DNA from: Sphagnum compactum
Taxonomy: Eukaryota; Bryophyta; Sphagnopsida; Sphagnales
Length of the DNA stretch: 64,000 nt
Direction of reading: 5' to 3'
Assembly (NCBI GenBank): GCA_965153455.1
Contig: OZ234497.1
Span: 14,928,302 to 14,992,301 of the forward strand
Positions 49,730-60,330 of this stretch are shown one piece after another. Positions within the stretch are counted from its first letter, which is position 1, and each line of letters opens with the position of its first letter. The translations under genes were made by a program, and so were the position numbers. Below the pieces are notes generated by a model. It did not search any database, was not told the origin of the DNA, and was given only the letters and a program-made list of their open reading frames with translations.

Positions 49730-50240
49730 ACATGTTAGTATGACTGCACCCACCTAAGTTAGGTATATTAAGCAAACTTAGGATTACTTAGGCTTGCCTA
49801 TGCCACCTAGGGGTATCTAGGCTACCTAGGGGTTGTTAAGGTTACCTAACAACCTAGGGGCCTACTTAGGGGTTGTCACTAGTGGAAAATGTCTTTTGCA
49901 ACTTGTCTTATGCAACTACATGTGTTGCATGCAATTAAAAAATAGTTGTATGCAACATTTTTTAGGTGCATAAGAGAAGTTGTAAAATACAGTTTTTATT
50001 CTTGTACATAGGGGCTACCTAAACTAAGACTATGGGCCCACTTAGGGTTTGCATAAGCTACTTATGGACTTCCTAGGTAGGGTACCTAGGGCCTACATAA
50101 GTTACCTAGGGTACGTAAAGGCATACTTAGGGGCCATTTCAAATACTTAAGGTACCTAGGGGAACTTGCCTAAGTTACCTAAAGTACCTAAGGTTACCTA
50201 GACTACTTAAGGTACTTAAGGGTTACTTAGTTTTAACCTA
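49730..50240. repeat. CCTAGG/ACCTAAG-rich array interrupted by a fold-back
   Basis: More than a dozen CTACCTAGGGG, GTTACCTA and CTTAGGGG motifs at 49750-49875 and 50010-50240. Between them a fold-back (49877-50000) begins CACTAGTGGAAAATG. Its outer arms are 49895-49916 and 49966-49984 (TTGCAACTTGTCTTATGCAA against GTGCATAAGAGAAGTTG). Inner arms GTTGCATGCAA and GTTGTATGCAAC lie within. Confidence 0.6.
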
Positions 50241-50649
50241 TATAAATTAACATGACATGGTGTCTACATTAACTTGCCATTAGCACATGTACATTTGCAA
50301 CTATGATAGTAAGTCATAATTCAAGTTAAACAAAATGTCATGAGTTGTTTAATCATTTGTGAACCAAATTATTAATTGCAAAAACAACTAAGTTTTTGTT
50401 TATTGTTGGATATCATCAATTGCGAATGATATGAAAACACTTTTTCTTTTCTTTTTCATCCAAACAGTTAACAATAGTCACAAATCATAATTGCATTTAC
50501 AACTTTAAACCATTTTGTAGTTGATATATGGGACTACAAATAATTTTACCACATGCCACAAAAGATAATTGAAACAACAATCATAAAATTGGTTGATTTG
50601 AACATAAGTCACAAACACATGGGTTGGTATGAACATGATTCCTTGTAAT
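50241..50649. other. AT-rich intergenic stretch
   Basis: No gene recognised. Confidence 0.3.
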
Positions 50650-51600
50650 AGGTGAAAGCACACTAGAGGGCCAAATTTATTGTCACATTGTACTATTTTT
50701 TAGAGGTACCATGTTTGAACTTTAACCATGTCATTATTATGAAAGATTTTCACAATGTTTTGCATATTATGGTAGGTCAATACTCAAAGAAATCAAATGC
50801 CAAAAAAATTACACTTCTTATTTCATTTGATGTGATGTTAAAATATATTTGCACAAAAAAATGTATGTCACAATGTACAAAAAACTACTAATATATTTAA
50901 AAAATGATTGAAACAATTTTTAATCTTTATAAAATTTGTAGTATCTACTAAACATTACAATTCCATATGATTGAAATGAATTTGTGAACCATGTGAAAAG
51001 TTTGATGATTTTCATATCACAAATGGGTTTTCTTCAGGGCAATGACCATAAGTATGTGGTATATTAAAATTATGACAAACAATCACTTTCAAACTAAAGA
51101 TGACAAGAAACATGAGGTGGGCCATTTTTTAAATTTTCATTTCAAATGTTTTTTGGTTGATTAATTAAAAAAAAAACCCTATAACAAATCAAAAACCATA
51201 AATAAGTTTTATTATATTGTACATACCATAAACAAACCCATTATTCCTTGAATTTAGTCTTTTAAATGTCTTTTCAAATATTATTAGATAACATTAAATT
51301 TGTGAAAATCAAAATATAAAGCCCAAAGACCAAAAGTGAAACCCGAAATTAAATGTAACACATTTTGGAATATACTTTTGGGATCTATGTTGTGAAAGTG
51401 CCCAAGTTGAAACCCCCTTCTCCATAATGGTGCTTTCACCCTAGTGTTAGCAATAAAAACCCATTTAAAAAATAATGTTTGCTTTAAAACAAAGGCCTAT
51501 GTGAGGTAGATCCAAACATGGGTCAATTTTGATAAAATCCTTGGGTTGGTATAGCCTATGGCTAAGAGCTTTACCAAGTGTTAATATTTTTTCCTATTTT
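50650..51600 (+). repeat. Dispersed repeat family A, copy 2
   Basis: Same ordered landmarks as 9250-10040, some 41 kb away and in the same orientation, with about 150 extra bases near 51000-51130. Any former coding frame is gone. Confidence 0.65.
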
Positions 51601-52019
51601 TTTTAAAAAAAAGATCATAATACCCAATGGGTACCACCCTTTGACATGTGTTTTTGTTGTTTTAAACACCCCCTAAATAGTAAAAGAAAACATATTCTAG
51701 ATAACATGCCCTTTAATTGCATAAAAAAAAGGTTTTTATTAGTGTTGGGTGGATTACACAAACAAAGTTAGATACTTGGCCAATTTTCAATACGGTAGTT
51801 TTCACCTTTGAGTGAGAACCAACCCTTGACTCGAATGACCTATTTGAATATCCATCAAGTTGAACAAAAAATTGCCAACCTTGGTCAAAATGAGTAATGG
51901 GTCCTAATCAAGTGGGACATCTAATCAAATTCAATAAAACAAAATGATATGTTTAAACAAAATTTAACCAATGATTTTTAGTCAAATTGAACATTTTATG
52001 TAAATTAATAGGTCAAATT
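51601..52019. other. AT-rich intergenic stretch
   Basis: No gene recognised; TTGGTCAA and TAATCAA motifs near 51870-51990 resemble the 48890-49168 block. Confidence 0.3.
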
Positions 52020-52440
52020 AATTAATTATTACCTTGATTAGGTAGGTAGATCTAAGTAGGTAGGTAACCTAGGTTTATTTACTTATATATACTTACCTAC
52101 CTACCTATTTACATACTTATACCTATCTTCTATACCTATCTATCAACCTATTTCCAACCTACTTACTAATTATCTAACCATTTTACTTACCTATGTAAAT
52201 AAACATGTGAAATTAAAAATTTGACAAGACTTGTCACCTTTTGGTGCTAAGTCCACTGGTAAGGTATTGGTTGATCATTGTTGAAGTGAGGATTCAATTC
52301 CTTATACTTGTAACCTATGTGCATGGCTAAGGGATTAAAGTAGTTAAATAGGTTAGATAGGTTAAATTAGGCTACCACATACATTTTTTCCTTTTTACAA
52401 CCTACTTCAACCTATTTACTATGAACCTACCTAAAAATAT
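52020..52440. repeat. TAGGTAGG/CCTACCTA patches around a SINE-like block
   Basis: TTAGGTAGGTAGATCTAAG at 52037 and CTTACCTACCTACC at 52091 flank 52225-52330. That block contains TGGTGCTAAGTCCACTGG and GAGGATTCAATTCC, about 35 bases apart, like tRNA-type A and B boxes. Confidence 0.45.
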
Positions 52441-54009
52441 AAATTTTATAATAATTCAAAAATAATGAAATTTAGGTAGAAATTTGATTAGTCAAATGGT
52501 TTGCTATATGCTAATAAAAATGACTATTAAAATAGTCTCCTATTCTACTAGTAAAAAAACCATCCAAGACTCTAGTGACATCAATGGGTCCAAATTAAGT
52601 TCTCTAGATTAATATGGTGGTTTTTTTAATGTTTATTATATTGGGTATTTTTTGGCTAGATGTTACAACCAAAAAATACATTTTTTTTGTAGTGGTGAAA
52701 ACTTTTCAAGCTTATGTGATAAAATGTTCCTACATTTTAATTTTTTCAATTACCATGATGTTTTTGAACAATATGCCACCACATCTGAGATGGTTTTGAT
52801 GTATCACCATGGTTGGATGGTTGTAGTATTGGTAAGGATGAGGTAAGATGGCCTACAAAAATGGATCCCAAGTTTTAGTAAAGAAATCATATATATGTGA
52901 AATGTTTAGTCGTACCATATTTTTCAAAGGGGTTGTTTATAAGGTGAATTTTGTTTTCTACAACTATTTAGAATGGGTTATTTGATGGGATGTTATTAGA
53001 TGAAACATGTGCATGAAATTGAAAAAAAAATTTGGCCATGGTTTTAACACAACATCTAAGCAAGTATTCCACTGCTTCATGGGTCCGTGCCCACTAAATA
53101 CACATTTTTTGCTATGAAATTTTTATGGCTTCAATGGGATTGCTACATATAAAAAATTGAAGTGCTGAACATAAATGTGCTCTATTATGCAAGTGATGAT
53201 CCAAATCTTTCATCCAACACAAGAGGCATGTAGATTCTTTTCCAATGTAAGAACAATAAACATAGTTAACAAACAAATAACATTTAGTTGTGTATCATTT
53301 TCCTAATTCACATAATTTAATTCAAATTGCGTCTTTTTTTGCAACTAAAATTGGACCTTGTATAGAAATGTCTTGTAGTTCTATTATGGTGTCTTAAATT
53401 TTAAGATGCCCTTGGAGTCATTTCAGTTTATTGCAATATTTCCCCACCTCATTTGGGCAATGGCAAGGCTTATGGGATGGGCTTCCATGCACCTATAGTA
53501 AAATATGTAAATGGAATAACCTTGATAAAAGTTAGCAATGCACCATTTGGAACCCTTGGGGGGTAAAAAGAAAGGTTGGCCCCAAGAACTTAATTATTCG
53601 CAAAGTGTATGATTACATGATTTTCAACATTGAAGATATTGGGTTGGTTATTAGACTTTAATTTCTCATGTCACAATTGCAAGTTAAAGGGGGTTAGTGT
53701 TTCAAAGGGACAAAGATCACAATGTTTTATTCTATGAAGCTAAAACATGTATTTACCAAGTTGATGCCAAGAAAGGTTTAAAATTGTGGTTGGGTTGTCA
53801 ATATGGTCTAAGTAAGATTTAGAAGTAATTTAGTCATCTCCAACATTATAGCCCCAATTTTGCTAATGTTCCCTATAGATCCAACAATTATTTCAATTTA
53901 GGTTAGCTATTAGTTCCTTACATCCTCTATTCATTTTTATTGTTTGATCAAATATGCTCCCAAGACAAGGTACCATTGGTCAATTATACTGAATACAAGA
54001 ATGATAAAT
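52441..54009. other. AT-rich intergenic stretch
   Basis: No gene recognised. Short plus-strand frames near 52614-52846 are AT-driven. Confidence 0.3.
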
Positions 54010-54652
54010 GGGTTAAATCACAATTGGGGTACCCCCTAAGGGCCATCTCCATTTGTATCCAATGGACGCCCTCACTTAAAACATGTTGTTGTAACTTAAT
54101 GGCACATTCATATTGAAAGTTTGATTTTTTTTCATGGATAGATGCATTACTAAGGTATTATTCTATGTGTAGCATGTCAAATTTGAACAAGTTTCAAGAT
54201 TCCTACCAAGTCCTAGAAAAAAACCCAAGATTTTATCTCCTGAGAAAAAAAAGGTTCAAAGATTCATAAGGAATGTCTAAACAATTTTATTGGCTCAAGA
54301 TTCTTATCACAAACACCTTAGGTACTAAAATACATAAAATGTACGAGTGTGACAAAACCAAGTGCCTTATTGCAATGTAAAATGTTTCAAAAAGTGAAAA
54401 TTTGGGAATTTTGGGCCATTGATAGAAGATGGCTCATGTTGGATAAATTTTACTATTCTTGCTTTCATAAGTGAAAATAATAGATATTCTAGATGCTTAT
54501 ATAAAAATTTTAAAAAATTTTAATCATTTGACATGTTAAAAAAAGGGTAATTTAAGATAAGTCATAGGAAAAGTGAAGAAAAAAATGAATTTGAATCCTT
54601 AGGAGTGAGTCTTTAGTGTTCCTTAGGGGGTACCCCAATCGTGCTTTGACCC
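54010..54652. mobile_element. Non-coding element with 32-bp terminal inverted repeats
   Basis: The left terminus (54010-54041) and the inverted right terminus (54652-54621) agree at about 29 of 32 positions, including the shared core ATTGGGGTACCCCCTAAGG. The 580-base interior has no coding frame, which fits a MITE or an internally deleted DNA transposon. No clear target-site duplication was found, so the superfamily is open. Confidence 0.7.
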
Positions 54653-56019
54653 ACATTTGCATCAAGTTGGCCATTTGTTTAAGCATTGCATACTAGTAAC
54701 GTGTTAACATACTTTCTTGGGTCATATATTGATTTGCAATTGAGAAATGTCACACAATTGCTAATATTGGGTGTTGATAACAAATATGTGGACGTAACAA
54801 ATATGGGGAAATCCAACATTCTAACTATAATTGTGGGAGTTAATTAATGGGTGTTATTGGATTATTGAACATTTGAGCATATATGCTTGGGAATATGGGA
54901 TGTTGTATATTGAAATAGCAAATATTGTTAGTGCGTGTGAACATGGTGAATGTGGAATTGTTGGTTGGTGAGTGATTACATGATTGGAGATCAAATTATT
55001 TGGGTCATGTATGTGTGTATTGAATTCAAAATGGCATGATGCCTTGAGTTTGGGAAATATGAATTTCAAATCATCAATTAATATATCATTTGTTCAAATT
55101 TGTTGAGTCATACAAAAAAACTAAATTTTCACAATTTGTTGATGTAAGTTTCAAAAATTAATGAAATACCACCATTCAATTTGGTTCATTAATTTTTTTT
55201 TGAATTTCCATAATTCATAAACTGAGTTTTCATACTTATTGAAATAACATCATTCAATAAAATACAGAGCCATCATGTATTATAGAATGGGCAAGTGGCT
55301 ACCCATTGTGTTGGGTAAATTGCCTTTGGCGAGTTCATTAAGGTGATACATGCAACACACCTAGCATAATGGGTAGGCAGATGCATGTTCCATTGAAGTG
55401 AGGATTGGTCATCTTCATCACAACCCCAATCAATGCTACTAGTTATAAATGAATTCAATGTAACAAATAACCAAATAAATGGTGGCAAAATATGATTTAC
55501 ATTGTTATGTGCCATGTTCAAAAAACCTTCGAGCAATACCAAACCCTCCCAAAAAATTGCCATTTTTGTAAACAAAGAGTAATGAATAACTTGGACTTCA
55601 CATGATTTTTGTATGAACTTATGAAAATCAGATTTCACACAAAATTTGTACAAACTTATGAAACTGGTAAGTTTGTGATGAACTCATTGCAACCACTTGT
55701 CATGCAGTGAGCATGAAAACTATAAAATCAAAATCCAAACACATAATATAGACACCAAAACAAAGCCATAAGAGGTTAAAGACAAAAAAAAAAAAATGTG
55801 AAAAATGCAAACAAATCTTTATTGTGACAAAAATATGAAAACATAAACACAAAAAAAAAAAAAAACTATGGAACAAGATCGTATTTAGATTGGTGTTGAA
55901 CATATTCAACATAATGGGGGTTCTACCTTCATTTATACCCTTTTTGGGACCTATTTCACGAAGGTTTCCATGGAGGTTTTCATATGTTTACGACCAATGA
56001 ACCTTTTTAAAAGCTTTCT
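54653..56019. other. AT-rich intergenic stretch
   Basis: No gene recognised. TACAAACTTATGAAA and TAAGTTTGTGATGA near 55650-55680 match text near 8740-8800. Confidence 0.3.
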
Positions 56020-56220
56020 TAATTGTAAGTGAACAATGAATTAACTGAAAGTGAATCAAGAATGAACTATGAATTAACTATGAGTTGATTAAAAGTGAAT
56101 TAAAAGAACTAGAAATTCATTGAGAATTAACCACAAGTTATATATGAGTGAATTATGAGTTAACTATAAGTGGATTACAAGTTAACTATAGGTGAACTAT
56201 TAGTGAATTACGAAATCATT
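56020..56220. repeat. Degenerate short tandem repeat
   Basis: About ten units of 14-20 bases built on GAATTAACTATGAGT, GAGTTAACTATAAGTG and GGTGAACTATTAGTGAATTA. Unit length and sequence vary. Confidence 0.65.
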
Positions 56221-58139
56221 CCATCCATGTGAATGAACTCCATTTATCATGTGATCATGTCCAATGTTAACAATTGTGACACCATTTGGGTGCGTCATAG
56301 TGTTAGGCTCATGAAATAAGCTCAATATGTTAGAGGATTCAAGTGAAAAAAAATAGTTTACATTATTGTGGAAAAGATATAAATGAAGGCTATTTTTACT
56401 TTTTGTTATATTGACATTAATAATTTTTTTCGTTTAGAAAAAAATGTAAGCATGTGATGTAATGAATCATGATGTGTATATTGGGAATTAGGTTCCATTG
56501 CATCCAACTAGGAATGGTGAATCCAAGTGTTTAACTTTCTCACATTTGTATTGGAACATTTTAGGTATGTCATATTTTTTGTGTAATGATTAAATTATTC
56601 AACATAAAATTTAAAAGTCTAGTGATGATGATTATTAGAATTGATTGAGGTAGGACAATTTTAGGTTTCATAAATTGTAAGTCATCATTGTTAAAATATG
56701 TTTAACCCATTCCCAAGAAAAAAGGTATGTAAAGTGTTTTTTTGGGTTTGTGTCTTTAATTTCTTTTTTTGAACACCATATTCACAAACAAAATTTCAAT
56801 ACCTTATGCACCAATTTGCATCCCGTTTCTTTCAATTGAATTTGAATTCAATTTAATTGAATCTTAATCCAATTGTTGAAGTGAATTGAATTTGATTCAA
56901 GTTGTATGTCATTCAATATTTTCATTAAAATGGAACTCAATTTTCACAAAATTAATTCAATTGATTAGTTGACTATCATTGGTGGCGCATAACAACATAA
57001 AGCCCAAGTAAAATTTTATGAATGAGATATTACATTGTGCCATTACATGTACATTGCCACATAATAATTTTTTTGGAGGAGTCCTTTGTCTTTTTTGACA
57101 TCATTCTTTAAAAAGGACCTCTTATAGGGGCGGCTTCAACACATGTTTGTTGAATAATTAATTAAATTTGGAGCTTCCATGCCAAAATTAATATACTTGT
57201 GTACACTCCAATAATATTTTTCTACAAATAATATAATTTGATGTAAAAGTTGCCAAGGTACTCCTTCACAAAAGAAAATTTCAAACATTTTGTCACAATG
57301 TCACAAATTTGCATCTCATGATTGATTTTCAAGGTTGGGGGTGATGTGATATCCATCATGAGACATTAAAACACAAGTTTTTTTTTTCTTTCCCCCCGCA
57401 ACTTTTTGATGTAATTTTTTTTGCAAATTTGTCCAGAAATTGAGCAAAATTAGTTGAATTTACACTAGAAAAAATAAATAAATCCCACTTTTATTGATTA
57501 AAAAAAACGACAAAATTTGTCAGACATAAAACATCCATCTAATGGGCCATTTTGCTAGTCACGACTCCCATAGTGGTTAGGTTTGGCCATGACTAATACC
57601 CGTCTTCATGACCAAGATCCGGCCTGAACACGAGCCCTAAACCATGGCCCATGACAACAAGTTTGGCCAAAGTAAACCATTTTCGTCAATTCATTTACAG
57701 GCTAGGTCTGACCCAATGGAGAAGCCAACAAAAAGGAGTTCAGCTCCAGAGGACAATTTGTTATGACCCAGGGGCTAAGTCTGGCCCCCAATTCCCAAAC
57801 TACATACGCCCACGGGGCTACCACGTTGAGTCCAATACGTGGCCATGACCTGAATGGGTCTAACATCGAGATTGAACACGTGGCATGATTTGAACGGACC
57901 TAGGACAGGTGGGGAGAAAGGGCACGGCGGATGGCCAAGTATCGAGAGCACACGACAAAATCGCTTCTGGCCTTTTCCAGTTCCGGAAGGACAGTCCAGT
58001 TTGGCCATCATCCCGCCACGTCATAGCCCAACTACCCGTGGGCAGTTGGAGTTTGTCCCAAAAATAGCACACATGATCTAGCAACCGCGACATACGCATA
58101 CGAGTATATGTATAGGTAGGTACTCATCTTTATTGGTAT
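56221..58139. other. Intergenic stretch
   Basis: AT-rich to about 57540. TTACACTAGAAAAAATA near 57460 repeats the text at about 45250. From 57540 the DNA becomes GC-richer with repeated GGCCATGAC/GGCCCATGAC motifs (57585-57850); these may belong to a decayed element or the promoter of the next gene. No gene seen. Confidence 0.35.
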
Positions 58140-58905
58140 ACACGTACTGTATACATACATGTACGTCGTCGTCTTCACTTCCTTCGTCTCTTTCCTTCGT
58201 TTTGATCGTCTTCTCGCAGGTAAATTTTTTTCGATAGCTAATGATTCTGTGCCTGACGAGAGTCAGGTCCTTCTCTAATATTGTTTCAAGAAAATTTTTG
58301 TTTGTTTCTTTCCTCTGGATTTTGAATTTGGAATCAATCGATGATAGTTTCTTCGGCGATTCATTGGTGGTCGGAAATTCCTAGCCGCCCGCATCAGCGC
58401 CGCGACCAGATTGCTTGCTGCTTCTCTGATTGCTTTTTTTTTTTTTTGGTACCTATATGTGATTTCGTGCTGTGCGAACTTTGTTTTCTATATATTTTTA
58501 TTACTCGAGCTCTTGTTGTAAAGTCTCTCTATGAAAGTTTTTGCAGGTAGAAGGAGCTCCAATGCTCCCTCCTTGCATTTAGACATGTCTTGATCAACGC
58601 TTCGTTGTTGCTCCCGGGATTATGGACGTTGGCATTTAGGCGAAGGTTCACGACTAACTGACCGCGGGAATGGACGCAGGGACACCAGTCTTCTCGAGGC
58701 ATCTATCGTCCCATAGCACCGACGCCCGTGCCGCCATCTGCAGGAGCAAAGCGACTCACACTCGGAGTCGTTCTTGATTTCTGTCAACCAGAGCTCGCGT
58801 CTACCAAGCGGAATCGAATTCGGAAAAAAAGAATTGACCGCGTTCACCAAGCGGAATCGATTTCGGAGCTAGACAGAGAGATCAAGCCCAGGAAGTAAAT
58901 CCGAA
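58140..58905 (+). promoter_or_regulatory. Leader with intron and upstream ORFs of the PAS-like gene
   Basis: A likely leader intron runs from 58220 (CGCAG then GTAAAT) to 58546 (TTTTTGCAG). The leader exon after it holds four upstream ORFs that end before the main start: 58562-58582 (MLPPCI), 58585-58593 (MS), 58622-58639 (MDVGI) and 58670-58777 (35 residues). They could reduce translation of the main frame. Confidence 0.5.
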
Positions 58906-60330
58906 ATGGCGGCGAAGGAAAACTCGGGACTGCCTTCGCCGCCACTGCAGTACAGGAACTTTCTCTCGGACTTGAATTCCGAAAGCTCCAGTCAAATTGT
59001 GAGCGAGAGAAAAGCAGCTCATCGTCTTCCTCTTGGAGCTGATCACAACTTCCATGGCAGTAGTAGTAAGCCTTCGTGCGAAATCCATGACAATAATAAC
59101 ACCAGAATCGGTCGCCTCCCGAAGCTCACGTTGTGCACGGGGCAAGAATCTGAATCGGGATCCGAGACGGCGGGGGATTCCAATCTCCGTCCCGCATTGT
59201 TGTTGAAAGATTGTTCAGTTCCCTCGGTGTCTCACAGCTGTGGCGCAGAGAGTGAAGTCTGCTCAGGCGGCGCAGGAGACGTTGAGGCTGAGAGCAGCAG
59301 GCGCGCCAATCTTATCACTTTTCTCCCAGAAACACCGTCGCATTTGAATACGTCGTCATCTACACCATCCTCTCTTCTTTCGCCTTCTGCACTTTGCAAT
59401 CCTTCTTTGCAATGGAATAATGCGCATCTCCAAAACTCGACTCTTGTCAATCCTTTTCTTCAACAACTCTCGCCGACAAGTCCATCTCGTGTTCTTCTTC
59501 AGCAGCTGCATCAAAATCCTTCGCTGCAACTCTTCCCTCTTTGTCAGAATCTTGGTCGTCAAGTCCTGTTTCCGCATGTTCAAAACCCTGCTGCACCGCT
59601 GCTGCATCATCATCAGAAGACTCATGGAGTCGTCTCTCCGCCGCCGCCGCACGTTCCTACTGTTGGAAATCCGTCTCTGATCCCGTCCAGCAGCTACTAC
59701 AACTATTCTGATTCAAACCAATCTTCTACTTGGAGTTCTAACGAGATGTCAGAAACCAACTCCACAGCACGTTTCAAACAGATATGGCCATATTATAACG
59801 AGGACTCCAACAAGCTGCTGCAGCAACAACAACAATCGCCTGCAGAAGAAGAATGCAAAGGAGCAACAAGATCCCTGTCACATGATGTTCACGACGACGA
59901 TGGCGCACGCTGCAATCGTCGGCGCATCATTGATCTGAATCATTTAGAGCAATTTCACGGGGCATCCTCGGAAGCTGTGGTGCTCACTGCCGACGACTCC
60001 AACAGAATTCTGTGGGCAAATGCCGCATTTGCAAAAGCTTCTTCGGAAAAAGCCAGCAACAGAATGCAGGTGCACATGCTTGCGCAAAACATTCTTCTAA
60101 GGTTTTGTTTGGTGAAGGAAGGAAGCAAGTAAGCTTTGAGCTAACCCTAATTGTCTCCTTGGCATTTCCATTTGCAGTTGATGGGCCCACACATCGACCC
60201 GCTGGGTATCCCCACGCAGCTTGCAAGTGTGATGTTCCGACCTCATTCGCAAGTTCCAGCATGCAATGCAACTCTGTGGGGATTTCTGAAAAAATTTATA
60301 GTCACTGGATATGGCAATCAGATCCATTGA
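58906..60330 (+). CDS. Unknown Ser/Gln-rich protein with PAS-like C-terminal segment
   Basis: Two exons, join(58906..60069, 60178..60330), give 438 residues; the intron is GT-AG and phase 0. Residues 1-330 are low complexity: Ser-rich, with Asn/Leu/Pro stretches (QLSPTSPSRVLLQQLHQNPS), a His patch (LLHHHQ) and a Gln run (LLQQQQQSP). Near 350-380 comes a basic RRRIIDLNHLEQF, then VVLTADDSNRILWANAAFAK, which has the look of a PAS fold (I/L-x-T-x-D ... I-x-W-A-N-xA-F). Exon 2 adds VPACNATLWGFLKKFIVTGY. Disordered N-terminus plus a small sensor-like end suggests a nuclear regulator, but no named family was recognised. If exon 1 is read through, the frame stops at 60132. Confidence 0.7.

Noticed and set aside
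56101-56220. Spaced repeats considered as a CRISPR array
   Set aside because: Units vary in length and sequence, there are no unique spacers, and the host is a plant nucleus.
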